Shown here in pieces: positions 9,339 to 18,200 of a DNA stretch of 64,000 nt. Position 1 is the first letter of the stretch, and the number at the start of each line of letters is the position of its first letter. The position numbers and the translations under genes are program-made. The stretch is taken from assembly GCA_963825585.1 (NCBI GenBank), contig CAWGTX010000009.1:124001-188000 (forward strand). Direction: 5' to 3'. The notes below the pieces were generated by a model. That model saw nothing but the letters and a program-made list of their open reading frames with translations, was not told where the DNA came from and made no database searches. This DNA comes from JAOUGY01 sp963825585 (GTDB taxonomy: Bacteria; Actinomycetota; Acidimicrobiia; Spongiisociales; ZC4RG35).

Positions 9339-10393
9339 GCGGAGACGGCATGGACATCACCGAGGTCGACCCCGCCACCGACCTGCGCTGGCAGCACCTG
9401 CTCGAGCGGGGCGGCAGCCAGCTCTTCGCATCGCCGGCGTGGGCGAGGGTGATCCAGCGCACATACGGGATGGAGGTGAGGGCCCTCATCGCCGAGGTGG
9501 GCGGCGAGCCGGTCGCGGGAGTGCCGTTCGCCCGCCTGAACGATCCGCGGGGTCGACGCATCACCACCCTTCCGTTCTCGGACTTCTGTGATCCAATCGC
9601 AGACACGCCGGAGCATTGGAATGCGTTGGCGGCGGCACTGCTCGAAGAGGAGGTGCCGACCCAGATCAGATGCCTCCATTCGCCCCATCCGCTCGCCGAT
9701 GGGAGATTTGCGGTGACCGGCGGTGCCCGCTGGCACGCGGTCGAGGTGATCGGCGACGTAGATCGCCAATGGGAGGAGCTCCCCGGGTCGGCCCGGCGGG
9801 CGGTGCGAACTGCGCGCAAGTCAGGTCTCGAGATCCGACAAGGCGACTCGATCGACGACGTGCGGGCGTTCTTCGAACTGCATCTGGGCGTTCGAAAGAA
9901 CAAATACCGGCTGGTGGCACAGCCCTATCGGTTCTTTCGCACCATATGGGAAGAGTTCTTCCGCACCGGGTCCGGCCGAGTCCTCTACGCCGCCTCCGGT
10001 GGCGAGATGGTGGCGGGAGTCCTGTTCCTCGAGTGGGCGGGAACCTGGTATTACAAGTTCAACGCCTCGGATCCGGCTTGGCTCGATCGGCGCCCCAACG
10101 ACCTGATCTTGTGGACCGCGATCGAACGGGCGACCGATGCCGGGGTGGCCCGGATCGACCTGGGCCTGTCGGACTCGGATCAGGAGGGGTTGATCCGCTA
10201 CAAGGACAAGTACGGCAGGATCACCGGTGACATCACGACGCTGCGCGCCGAGCCCGCATCCTTTCGCCGGCCGGGAGCGGCGCCACTGTGGGGGAAGACG
10301 CTGGGCCATGCCACCCGGGTGCTCACCGCTGCCCGGATGCCGAGCCGCGTCACGGAGGCCGGCGGCAATGTGCTCTACCGGTACTTCGCCTGA
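9335..10393 (+). CDS. FemAB-like GNAT-fold acyl/aminoacyltransferase
   Basis: This protein of 352 residues has the double-GNAT layout of FemAB and related proteins. It has an N-terminal FASPAWARVIQRTYG, a central LPGSARRAVRTARKSGLEIR (the basic helix before the second GNAT domain), RKNKYRLVAQPYRFF, and the second-domain core MVAGVLFLEWAGTWYYKFNA followed by NDLILWTAIERA. Proteins of this type sit in exopolysaccharide loci and are thought to attach amino acids or other acyl groups to sugars or lipid-linked precursors; this is family knowledge and untested here. ATGA overlap with the preceding glycosyltransferase ties it to the operon. A second, more divergent FemAB-like gene lies on the opposite strand at 11.6-12.7 kb. 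Confidence 0.75.
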   Translation: MSGDGMDITEVDPATDLRWQHLLERGGSQLFASPAWARVIQRTYGMEVRALIAEVGGEPVAGVPFARLNDPRGRRITTLPFSDFCDPIADTPEHWNALAAALLEEEVPTQIRCLHSPHPLADGRFAVTGGARWHAVEVIGDVDRQWEELPGSARRAVRTARKSGLEIRQGDSIDDVRAFFELHLGVRKNKYRLVAQPYRFFRTIWEEFFRTGSGRVLYAASGGEMVAGVLFLEWAGTWYYKFNASDPAWLDRRPNDLILWTAIERATDAGVARIDLGLSDSDQEGLIRYKDKYGRITGDITTLRAEPASFRRPGAAPLWGKTLGHATRVLTAARMPSRVTEAGGNVLYRYFA

Positions 10394-10434
10394 ATCAACC
10401 GAACCAGCGGGCTCGACATCACATGGGAAATCGG

Positions 10435-11601
10435 TCAGCTGAGGTACTCGGCGCAGGCGCCGACGATCCGATCGAGGTCGCGTTCGGTGTGAAATCTGCT
10501 GTTGGGGAAGTGGATCAGCTCGGCAGCCAGCCGGGCGGTCACCGGGAATGCGGAAGCGTCGGTGCCCCAGCGCTCCCGTGCCACCGGGGAAATCCCGAGC
10601 GGATCACCCCACAGGGTGAACACGTTGACGTTGCGGCGTTTCACGTGTCGTACCAAGCCGTCACGGTCGACGCCTTCGGGCACTCGTGCTCCGAGCGCCG
10701 TATACAGGTGCCCACCCGTGTTGTCCTGGAATGTGAATCCCATCGGCTCCAACCGGGAGATGAGCGTTGCGGCGTTACGGCGCTTGCGGTCGATCGCATC
10801 GGCGTAGTGAGGCAAGAAGGCGTCGAGGAGGAAACGGGTGGACGGCTCGAGGCCCGTTATCTCCGGTGCCTCGTACAGCCCCACCTCGTTGAGGTAGACG
10901 GGCGTCTCTCGGAGGCGCTCGATCAGCGTGCCTTCGATGAACCGCAGGCCCGGGAGGCGCAGCAAGAACAAGGCGTGGACCAGCGAGCCGGGACCGACGC
11001 GTCCGGCTCGGTCGGGCGGGGTCACGGGCCGACGTGAGGAGAGCAGACCACCCCGCACCACCGGAGCGATCTTGCTCAGGCTGTAGGTGGCATAGTCGCC
11101 GTACCACCCGACCGGATGGCCATCACGATCGCCCCCGAGCGCCCTGGCACAGTCTTCGATCATCACCAGCCCATGGCGGTCCGCCAGACTTCGAAATGCG
11201 GCCCCGTCGGCCGGCAGCCCGAACGAGTGCAACAACACGAGTGCCGAGACCGAGGACAGCAGATCTGGAGTGCATGCGGACGGATCGAGTTGGACCGTGT
11301 CGAGCTCGACATCGGCGAAGCGAGGGATGATCCGATGACGGTCGAACACGCCTACGTAGTCGTGCGAGATGAAGGCGGGCATCAGGATCTCCGTGCCGGC
11401 GAGTCCGGCATCGATGACGGCCATCTCGAAGGCGCTCTTGCCGTATGCGACGAAGGTCCACGGTCGGCCGGGAATCATCCCCTCGAGCGCGACCATCCCG
11501 CGCCCCCGATGCAACAGACCGGAGAAGAGCTCAGAGGGCCGAAGACGCTCTCTGGTTCCGATGAAGGGATGTCTCCAACTCGAGACGGCAGGCTCTCTCA
11601 T
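10435..11601 (-). CDS. DegT/DnrJ-type PLP aminotransferase (divergent)
   Basis: This fold-type I PLP protein of 388 residues is related to DegT enzymes. LMPAFISHDYVGVFDRHR is the usual pocket for the cofactor phosphate. VMIEDCARALGG holds the Asp (Asp150) that pairs with the pyridine nitrogen. TYSLSKIAPVVRGGLL provides the Schiff-base lysine (Lys177). It is more diverged than the DegT gene at 4.6 kb and lacks the LDTLQAA motif, so the substrate may not be a classical keto-sugar. The stop is followed by a short gap to the convergent FemAB-like gene. Its start overlaps the upstream FemAB-like gene by ATGA, so aminotransferase and acyltransferase are translationally paired. Confidence 0.78.
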   Translation of the reverse strand: MREPAVSSWRHPFIGTRERLRPSELFSGLLHRGRGMVALEGMIPGRPWTFVAYGKSAFEMAVIDAGLAGTEILMPAFISHDYVGVFDRHRIIPRFADVELDTVQLDPSACTPDLLSSVSALVLLHSFGLPADGAAFRSLADRHGLVMIEDCARALGGDRDGHPVGWYGDYATYSLSKIAPVVRGGLLSSRRPVTPPDRAGRVGPGSLVHALFLLRLPGLRFIEGTLIERLRETPVYLNEVGLYEAPEITGLEPSTRFLLDAFLPHYADAIDRKRRNAATLISRLEPMGFTFQDNTGGHLYTALGARVPEGVDRDGLVRHVKRRNVNVFTLWGDPLGISPVARERWGTDASAFPVTARLAAELIHFPNSRFHTERDLDRIVGACAEYLS

Positions 11602-12725
11602 CGGCCGGTCCGGAGGAGATCGGACGCCCGCTTGGCGAAGCGGGCTCCACTTCCGTCGGCGGCAAAGCGGCGGTAGGCGCTCGCCATCAGCTGATTGTCG
11701 ACCCGATACCAGGGATCGGGTCCGACCACCGCAGTCCCGCCGAACCCCACCTTGAACGACGTCACCGAGTTCCTCGATTCCTCCGGGACACCGCCGCCGT
11801 CAACCAAGGATCGGGCGGTCGCCGCCTCGATTCCTTCGAAGTCGTACCGGTGGAAGTCGTGCTCTTTGGCCCACCGGATGGCACCCCACTGGAGGGTTTC
11901 GTTGGGGCGGTCGGAACCGTGCTCTCCCGACCACACCGACAGCTTGTTGATCAAGGTGCCGGAGAAGCCGATCGCCAGCATGCCGGCTACCGGTTCTCCT
12001 TCCCTTTCGACCATGAACAGCTCGAGTAGTCCTTCCGGGGACAGCACGTCCCACATTCCCTGCAGGTACGAGAGTGAGTGCGCCCGGAAGCCTTGGCGAC
12101 TGCTGGTGGCGAGAAGCATGCGGTGGTACGCGGTGAGGTCTTGGCGGCTGCAGACACGAAAGTCGAGCCCGCGTCGAGCGCCGAGCCTGACGTTGTAGCG
12201 GGTGCGTGCGCTCATCTCCGCCAGCAGCTCTTGGGTGGACTTGGAGAGATCGAGGATGAGGGTTGCGTTGGGCGCCACCACGACGCGGCTCCGCTCGAAT
12301 CGGCGGGCCTCCAGGAGCTCCTCCACCCGTTCACCACCGGCGGCCGGCTGTACCGTGAGGTGACGTATCCTCGACGATTTGGGGATCCGGTCGATACTCT
12401 CCACCAGGGACTCGGCGACGGAATGGTCGGCGAACAGCGGTCCTTTCGGGATGTAGGCGACGCCGCCGATCGCCGGTATGCGGCGTTCGATCATCTGAAA
12501 CCCACCGACGATCTCGCCGTCACGCTCGGCGACGACCCGCCGGGCCTGCCAGCCGTCGGCCGCCTTGACCTTCGCCCACAGCGTCGTCTGAACGTGCTCG
12601 CCGTTGGGATTCGCCGCTACGAATGCGTCCCATCGGAGGTCATCGACGCTCGGTTGCTCCGCCATGGCGAGTCGACCCGCGGCGACGGAGCGTAGCCCCA
12701 GCACCCCTGCAACCGATTCGTCCAT
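11598..12725 (-). CDS. FemAB-family peptidoglycan-bridge/lipid-linked glycan aminoacyltransferase-like protein
   Basis: This protein of 375 residues is a clear FemAB relative. It has TTLWAKVKAADGWQARRVV, GGVAYIPKGPLF, NATLILDLSKSTQELLAEM followed by RTRYNVRLGARRGL, then GMLAIGFSGTLINKLSVWSG and NETLQWGAIRWAKEHDFHRY. This matches the layout of MurJ-linked FemX/VanK-like tRNA-dependent amino-acid transferases. ATG 12725 was preferred over an earlier start at 12878 because the extra N-terminus (Cys/Arg-rich) does not resemble the family. It overlaps the downstream PLP enzyme by ATGA. Together they may make and attach an amino-substituted building block to the glycan; this is inference. Confidence 0.78.
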   Translation of the reverse strand: MDESVAGVLGLRSVAAGRLAMAEQPSVDDLRWDAFVAANPNGEHVQTTLWAKVKAADGWQARRVVAERDGEIVGGFQMIERRIPAIGGVAYIPKGPLFADHSVAESLVESIDRIPKSSRIRHLTVQPAAGGERVEELLEARRFERSRVVVAPNATLILDLSKSTQELLAEMSARTRYNVRLGARRGLDFRVCSRQDLTAYHRMLLATSSRQGFRAHSLSYLQGMWDVLSPEGLLELFMVEREGEPVAGMLAIGFSGTLINKLSVWSGEHGSDRPNETLQWGAIRWAKEHDFHRYDFEGIEAATARSLVDGGGVPEESRNSVTSFKVGFGGTAVVGPDPWYRVDNQLMASAYRRFAADGSGARFAKRASDLLRTGR

Positions 12726-12977
12726 GTCACCCGTTCTGCTCGGGGTTCGCCCGACCACCCACACTGACATGCGGCGGGTTGGTCGCACACGGCCAGAGGT
12801 CCCGATACCGATCCTGGTGCAACGCGAACAGGGGGCGTCGATTCGATAGACCGGATCAGAGGTCAGCCGGTACTCCACTTCCCCTCCCCGTGCACGCGAC
12901 CCGCGAGGAGGACCGGAGACTCGGCCGAGCTGCTGGTACGTTGTTGCACTTCAGCAAGACGAAACGGGGCAGTTCCC

Positions 12978-14288
12978 ATGAAGGTCTGTGTGTTCGGGTT
13001 GGGCTATGTCGGCGCTGTCTCGGCGGCATGTCTCGCGCGGGACGGCAATTCCGTGATCGGAGTCGATTCGAATCCGGTCAAGGTCGACGACATCCTGGCG
13101 GGGCGCGCCCCCGTCATCGAGCCGGGGCTCGACGAGCTCGTGGCGTCGGGGATCTCCCAGGGCCTCCTCTCGGCCACCACCGATCACGCTGCGGCCATCT
13201 CCGCCTCGGAAGTAGCGATCATCTGTGTCGGAACGCCCAGCCGATCCAACGGGGCGATCGACACCGCCTATCTGGAGAAGGTGGTGCGTCAGATCGGCGC
13301 GTGCATCGTCGACCGGGACGACTACTTCGTTGTCTCCGTTCGATCGACCTCCTTGCCCGGAACCACACGGCGGCTCATCGGCCTGTTGGAAGAGGTGTCG
13401 GGCAAGGTGGCGGGGACCGACTTCGGGGTGTGCTTCAACCCCGAGTTCCTGCGGGAAGGCTCCTCGCTCTCGGACTACTACAACCCGCCGCGTGTGGTGG
13501 TGGGCGCCACCGAACCCCGCACTTCGGCTGTGATCACCGAGCTGTACGCGCACATCGAAGCGCCGTCGTTGGTGACCGACCTCGAGCATGCGGAAATGGT
13601 CAAGTACCTGGACAACACCTGGCATGCACTCAAGGTCGGTTTCGCCAACGAGGTGGGCCGCATGGCGCGGACGATGGGTCTCGATTCGCGCCTCCTGATG
13701 GAGGCGATGGTCATGGACACCAAACTGAACATCTCCTCGAAATACCTGCGACCGGGCTTTGCCTTCGGGGGGTCATGCCTGCCGAAGGATCTCCGTGCCC
13801 TGACCCATCAGGCCAAGCACCTCGACATCGACATCCCCATCATCGACTCGATCCTCGCCTCCAACGCCACGCATCTGGAGTGGGCACTGGACCTGATCGT
13901 CCGGACCGGACGAAAACGGGTCGGTCTGTTGGGCCTGAGCTTCAAACCCGATACCGACGATCTCCGTGAGAGCCCGAACCTGGCGCTTGCTGAGCGTCTC
14001 ATCGGAAAAGGCTACGCCGTGAAGGTCTTCGATCCCGTGGTTCAGGTGTCCAACCTGGTGGGAGCCAATCGCGACTATGTGCTCAACCAGATACCCCACA
14101 TCTCCAGCCTTCTGGTCGAATCGCTCGACCACGTGATCGAGGATACCGATGTGCTGGTTATCGGCACAGGGCATGAGGCTTTCAAAGAGGTGACCCACAT
14201 CATGGCGCCCGATCAGATCGTCATCGACCTGGTCGGATTCATCCCCCAGGAGACCGCTCCCGAGGGGTACATCGGCATCGGGTGGTGA
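12978..14288 (+). CDS. GDP-mannose 6-dehydrogenase / UDP-glucose 6-dehydrogenase family
   Basis: This four-electron nucleotide-sugar dehydrogenase has 436 residues. The N-terminal Rossmann motif is VFGLGYVGAVSAACLARDG. FNPEFLREGSSLSDYYNPP and LEHAEMVKYLDNTWHALKVGF form the catalytic core. The active-site Cys267 lies in FGGSCLPKDLRAL, and the C-terminal domain has GLSFKPDTDDLRESP. Cys267 falls where AlgD has Cys268, and the FNPEFLREGS..DY.NPP spacing also favours AlgD-like GDP-mannose dehydrogenases, which make GDP-mannuronate. UDP-glucose as substrate is the main alternative. TACGTT at about 12935 and GGGGCA before ATG give a plausible promoter and ribosome-binding site. It would supply uronic acid to the glycan made by this locus. 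Confidence 0.82.
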   Translation: MKVCVFGLGYVGAVSAACLARDGNSVIGVDSNPVKVDDILAGRAPVIEPGLDELVASGISQGLLSATTDHAAAISASEVAIICVGTPSRSNGAIDTAYLEKVVRQIGACIVDRDDYFVVSVRSTSLPGTTRRLIGLLEEVSGKVAGTDFGVCFNPEFLREGSSLSDYYNPPRVVVGATEPRTSAVITELYAHIEAPSLVTDLEHAEMVKYLDNTWHALKVGFANEVGRMARTMGLDSRLLMEAMVMDTKLNISSKYLRPGFAFGGSCLPKDLRALTHQAKHLDIDIPIIDSILASNATHLEWALDLIVRTGRKRVGLLGLSFKPDTDDLRESPNLALAERLIGKGYAVKVFDPVVQVSNLVGANRDYVLNQIPHISSLLVESLDHVIEDTDVLVIGTGHEAFKEVTHIMAPDQIVIDLVGFIPQETAPEGYIGIGW

Positions 14289-14389
14289 CCACGGCGACGG
14301 GGGAGCATCGGTCGGCTCCGCCCGACTGCGGTGGGCGTGACGACCACGCGGCCGCGTCGTGACGACGTCATATGGTCACAGCCGGACCT

Positions 14390-15379
14390 TCAGCCGGTGC
14401 AGACCGCCTCGCCGGCGTCGAGCGGTTCGGAACCCTCGATCGACCAGAAGCGCCACCGGTACGACGCCGGCTCAAGGGTGAGCTCCAGCAAACCGTACTC
14501 GCCGGCGATCCGCACTTCACTGTACGGCTGGATGTCGGCGAAGTCGCGCAGGGTCGCACCACCGGTTCCGACCACGAACTGACGGATTCCACCACTCGAT
14601 GCGGCCTCGCCGTCGACATCCAGCGGGGCAAAGCGCTCATACCCGTGGTCATGGGCGCTGAGAAGCAGGTCGACGCCTTGGCGGTGCATGACTCCCCACA
14701 GGTCCGCCAGGCGCTCGAACGATCCGTTCTCACCCGAGGAGTGCCGGGGATGATGGGTGTAGACGAGGGTGCACTTGCCGGCATTCAGCTCCAGATCTCT
14801 GCGCAGCCACTCCGCCTGAGGGGAGTCCACCCCGCATCCCACGTCGCCACAGTTGCTGTTCAGCCCCACCAAGTGCCACGCTCCCGAATCGAAGCTGTAC
14901 CAGCCCTCCGACGGGCTTCCGGCGGCGTCGCCGAAATACTCGAAGTACCCCGCAGCGCCGGGTGTGTGGTAGTCGTGGTTGCCCGGTACCGGTCGGACTC
15001 GCGACGTGTGAACGCCCCACGAGGTGTCGAAGCAGGACGAGAACTCCTCGGGGGTGCCGTCGTCGTAGGCGATGTCACCCAGCAGCAGGATGTTCGAATG
15101 GGGCAGTTGCGATGCCAGCGCCGAGGTCTTTTCGTCTGCATTCGAGTCACACCGGCCGATGTCACCGGCTGCGAGGACCACCGGGTGTTCGGGCTCCATC
15201 GATCCGGCTGCGTCGGTGGCGAGCGGACGTAGGGATGGTGCCGTCCCACCGGCGGCCGTGCCCGTCGACGACACCCGGGACGTCTCTGTTGCGCACCCGG
15301 CGATGAGCAGGGCGCAGCACATGCCTGCGGTCAGCCACCTGAGCGCAGGGGATCTTCTCCGACGATGGGTACCTTCCAT
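14390..15379 (-). CDS. Secreted metallophosphoesterase lipoprotein
   Basis: The protein has 329 residues. The N-terminus is basic, then hydrophobic, and ends in the lipobox LLIAGC, so a lipoprotein anchored outside the membrane is expected. The calcineurin-like core is complete: AAGDIGRCD, LLGDIAYDDG, PVPGNHDYH, VYTHHPRHSS and LLSAHDHGYER supply the two-metal ligands (Asp, His, Asn). This subgroup resembles alkaline or purple-acid-phosphatase-like enzymes of actinobacteria. It may release phosphate from extracellular esters; the substrate is unknown. TAGCGT lies nine bases upstream of the ATG, suggesting a near-leaderless transcript. It is convergent with the GDP-mannose dehydrogenase. Confidence 0.82.
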   Translation of the reverse strand: MEGTHRRRRSPALRWLTAGMCCALLIAGCATETSRVSSTGTAAGGTAPSLRPLATDAAGSMEPEHPVVLAAGDIGRCDSNADEKTSALASQLPHSNILLLGDIAYDDGTPEEFSSCFDTSWGVHTSRVRPVPGNHDYHTPGAAGYFEYFGDAAGSPSEGWYSFDSGAWHLVGLNSNCGDVGCGVDSPQAEWLRRDLELNAGKCTLVYTHHPRHSSGENGSFERLADLWGVMHRQGVDLLLSAHDHGYERFAPLDVDGEAASSGGIRQFVVGTGGATLRDFADIQPYSEVRIAGEYGLLELTLEPASYRWRFWSIEGSEPLDAGEAVCTG

Positions 15380-15583
15380 TTCGTGGGGACGCTACCGGCC
15401 CCCGCGACCAACGCCGTCTCGTGCTCCGTTCGCCCGGCGAGACATCGTGGATCTGGGTGACGGGCTGACCCCTGCGGGTACACTGACGTTCACCGTTGGG
15501 GCACCTCCGGGCCTGTTCCCGTTCACATTGTCGTGATCGATGGGAGGGGCCGGCGAATCGGGGCGACGAGAGAGTGGGTGGGC

Positions 15584-16321
15584 ATGATGGGCGTTGCACA
15601 GGACACTGTTCGGCTGAGCACGCGGAGGGTCCTCCGGACCCTGCTGGCCATCGTTGCGGCACTGGGGGTGATGGGAGTCGCGGCCGTCGTCGCCCGATAC
15701 ACCGACATCCTCCCTGCGGAATTCCCCGGAGACCAGATACTCCAACAACAGTTCTTCCTCGATCAGGAGAACAACATCCCGACCTGGTTCTCGTCGGCCC
15801 TACTCCTGTTCGCGGCCGGATCGGCGACGTTCCTGGGGCGGTTCGAGCCCACCGGCGATCGATCGCGCCGGCGCCGCTGGTACGGCCTCGGGGTCGTGTT
15901 CGGCCTCATGTCGCTCGATGAAGTCGCCTCGATACACGAGACGTTCAGCTCCATGATCCGGGATGGTCTGGGCCTGGGCGGGATCCTGTACTTCGCCTGG
16001 GTGCTCCCTGCGATCCTGTTGGCCGCCGTCGTGGGTCTGTACTACCTGAGGTTCCTGGCAGCACTCCCTCGCCGGGTACAGGTGCCGCTCATCGCTGCCG
16101 GTGTCATCTATCTGTCGGGGGCGTTGGGAATGGAGATGGTGGGTGGCGTGCTGGCCGACGGCGGCAATCAGGATGCGCTGCCGTACGGGCTCGTCACCAC
16201 CCTGGAAGAGCTGCTCGAATTGGTGGGGCTCTCGCTGCTCTGCTTTGGTCTCTTGCTCCACATCGACGGCTGCAGCCCGATCTCGATACAGGTCGAGCGG
16301 CAGATGCAACCGCGGGTTTGA
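15584..16321 (+). CDS. Multi-pass membrane protein with conserved acidic and His residues
   Basis: This is an integral membrane protein of 245 residues with about six hydrophobic segments. Two charged motifs sit at membrane edges: GLMSLDEVASIHETF and TTLEELLELVGLSLL. Paired Asp/Glu and His residues like these often bind metal or protons, but I do not recognise the family. ATG 15584 is preferred; the upstream part of the frame is Arg/Gly-rich and unlike a leader. It lies at the right edge of the glycan locus and could be a small transporter or envelope enzyme. No function is assigned. Confidence 0.6.
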   Translation: MMGVAQDTVRLSTRRVLRTLLAIVAALGVMGVAAVVARYTDILPAEFPGDQILQQQFFLDQENNIPTWFSSALLLFAAGSATFLGRFEPTGDRSRRRRWYGLGVVFGLMSLDEVASIHETFSSMIRDGLGLGGILYFAWVLPAILLAAVVGLYYLRFLAALPRRVQVPLIAAGVIYLSGALGMEMVGGVLADGGNQDALPYGLVTTLEELLELVGLSLLCFGLLLHIDGCSPISIQVERQMQPRV

Positions 16322-16356
16322 TCCGGCTGCCCCTCATCGACCCGGGCCCCGGATTG

Positions 16357-17466
16357 TCAGCTCCCGTCGAGTTCGGTCAGCACCTCGTTGGTGTGTTCCC
16401 CGAGCTGCGGTGCCCGGTGGGTGTGGCCCACTTGGACCCCGTCCACCGAGATGGCCGATCCGGTGATCGGCATCACCCCCAGCTCCAGCTTCATGTGCGG
16501 CGCCGCCTCGAACGCCCCGAACAGGTCGCGCACGTGGCCGATGGCGAGGCCGGCGTCTCCGAGCAGGCGAACCCAGTGGTCGGTCGTGTCGGCCAGGAAC
16601 ACCTCGGTCAACTCGTCGGCGAGTCGGCGGGAGTGATCCATCCGGTAGTCGTTGTCGGGGTACCGCTCGGCCAGGTCGGGGCGTTGCAGGCTCTCGCACA
16701 GGATTGCCCAGTGACGTTCCGAGATGATGGCGATGGCCAGGTGTCCGTCGGACGTCGCGAACACCTGGTTTGGTGCGAGGTACGGCGAAGCGGTTCCCCG
16801 TCGTTCAGGCTGGACGCCGTTGGTGAAGGCGAGGGCGTTCCACCCCGCCTGGATGGCGATGAGCCCGTCGCGGAGGCTGACATCGACCCGGCGTCCCCGG
16901 CCGGTGGTGGCCCGGTCGACGAGGGCCGCGCAGATCGCCAGCGCGACGTTGGTGGCGGCCACATAATCACCGACGGTGGTGGCGGTCTTCGAGAGAGGGC
17001 CTCCCTCGTCGCCCGAGATCGAGACCATACCGGCCTCGGCCTGGAACACGACGTCGATTCCGGCCCGTTCCGCCTCTGGCCCGGTGGGTGCGAACGCCGA
17101 GACGACGGCGTACACGACGCTGGGGTTCACCGCCCGGATGTCGGCTTCGCCGAGCCTCGAGCGCTCCATCGCCCCGGCGCGAAGATTGCTGATCACCACG
17201 TCGGCACCGGCTGCGAGCGCCAGGGCCTGGGCACGGCCCTCGGGCGAGCGGACGTCGATGACCACACTCCGCTTGCCTCGGTTGGCGGCCAGGAAGAACG
17301 CCGACTCCCCGTCGACCTTCGGACCGAACGCCCGTCCCAGATCACCGCTCGGTGGCTCGACCTTGATCACGTCGGCGCCGAAATCGGCCAGCATCATGGC
17401 GGCGTGGGGAGCTGCGATCAGGTTGCCGAATTCGACCACCCGGACACCAGAAAGGGGACCAGTCAT
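16357..17466 (-). CDS. CaiB/BaiF-family (class III) CoA-transferase
   Basis: This protein of 369 residues carries the family signature: GVRVVEFGNLIAAPHAAMMLADFGADVIKVEPP at the N-terminus, then FFLAANRGKRSVVIDVRSPEG, NLRAGAMERSRLG and TATTVGDYVAATN, whose Asp matches the catalytic aspartate of formyl-CoA transferase. Class III enzymes move CoA between carboxylic acids through an aspartyl-CoA intermediate in the cytoplasm. The ATG at 17466 fits the family N-terminus; the longer frame only reads into the repeat array. TACCGT lies eight bases upstream. The thiolase gene lies upstream on the same strand beyond the repeats, which fits an acyl-CoA degradation context, but the acid substrate is not evident. 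Confidence 0.85.
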   Translation of the reverse strand: MTGPLSGVRVVEFGNLIAAPHAAMMLADFGADVIKVEPPSGDLGRAFGPKVDGESAFFLAANRGKRSVVIDVRSPEGRAQALALAAGADVVISNLRAGAMERSRLGEADIRAVNPSVVYAVVSAFAPTGPEAERAGIDVVFQAEAGMVSISGDEGGPLSKTATTVGDYVAATNVALAICAALVDRATTGRGRRVDVSLRDGLIAIQAGWNALAFTNGVQPERRGTASPYLAPNQVFATSDGHLAIAIISERHWAILCESLQRPDLAERYPDNDYRMDHSRRLADELTEVFLADTTDHWVRLLGDAGLAIGHVRDLFGAFEAAPHMKLELGVMPITGSAISVDGVQVGHTHRAPQLGEHTNEVLTELDGS

Positions 17467-17500
17467 GAGGCAGAACGGTAGCGGCCGGCGACGCTGTTGT

Positions 17501-18160
17501 GCCCAGGGGGGACGACCCCCCTTCGACCCCCCGCCGGTACTGGTCAGGACCAATCGCGTGCTTGGCCGGGGGGTGGAGGTGCTTTGCGTTGGCTGTTGCC
17601 ACGTTTCTGGGCGTTCTGCCTTCTGCGTTCTGCGTTCTGCGTTTGATGCCCAGGGGGGACGACCCCCCTTCGACCCCCCGCCGGTGCTGGTGCCTGGGTG
17701 ACTCGTGCTTGGCCGGGGGTGTGGAGGTGCTTTGCGTTGGCTGTTGCCACGTGTTCTGGGCGTTCTGCCTTCGGCGTTCTGCGTCCTGCGTTTGATGCCC
17801 AGGGGGGACGACCCCCCTTCGACCCCCCGCCGGTGACGCCCAGGGGGGACGACCCCCCTTCGACCCCCCGCCGGTGCTGGCGCTGGAGTGCGTTCGTGCT
17901 TGGCCGGGGGCGTGGAGGTGCTTTGCGTTGGCTGTTGCCACGTGTTCTGGGCGTTCTGCCTTCGGCGTTCTGCGTTCTGCGTTTGATTCCCAGGGGGGAC
18001 GACCCCCCTCGACCCCCCGCCGGTGACGCCCAGGGGGGACGACCCCCCTTCGACCCCCCGCCGGTACTGGTTTGAGGTGAGTCGTGCTTGGCCGGGGGTG
18101 CGGAAGTCCTTGCGTGAGCCGCTGCCACGTTCCGAACGTTCTACGTTCTACGTTCTACGT
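17501..18160. repeat. Composite hairpin repeat array (A and B units)
   Basis: Unit A (about 38 bp) contains the perfect hairpin GGGGGG-ACGA-CCCCCC followed by a second C run. It occurs six times: 17501-17538, 17648-17685, 17797-17834, 17838-17875, 17988-18024 and 18028-18065. Unit B (about 90 bp) begins GTGCTTGGCCGGGGG, includes TTTGCGTTGGCTGTTGCCACG and ends in GTTCTGC heptamers. It occurs at 17558-17646, 17705-17796 and 17896-17987, with a diverged copy from 18084 whose heptamer is GTTCTAC. The order is A-B-A-B-A-A-B-A-A-B'. The array fills the gap upstream of the CaiB gene and carries no gene; open frames through it are artefacts of the repeat. Confidence 0.9.
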
Positions 18161-18200
18161 TGTACCTCCGCCTTCCTCCTCCTTCCTCCGCCCTCCTCCC

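Noticed and set aside
12726..12878. N-terminal extension of the FemAB-like gene with CSRC motif
   Set aside because: It is Arg-rich and absent from the usual family N-terminus, so the ATG at 12725 is preferred.
17342..18128. Open frames with repeated GGGSKGGRPPWA-like peptides
   Set aside because: They translate the A/B repeat array; the periodic peptide is a by-product of the DNA repeat and has no start or ribosome-binding site.
17501..18160. Possible CRISPR array
   Set aside because: Unit spacing is irregular, the units themselves repeat entirely, there are no unique spacers and no cas gene is present.
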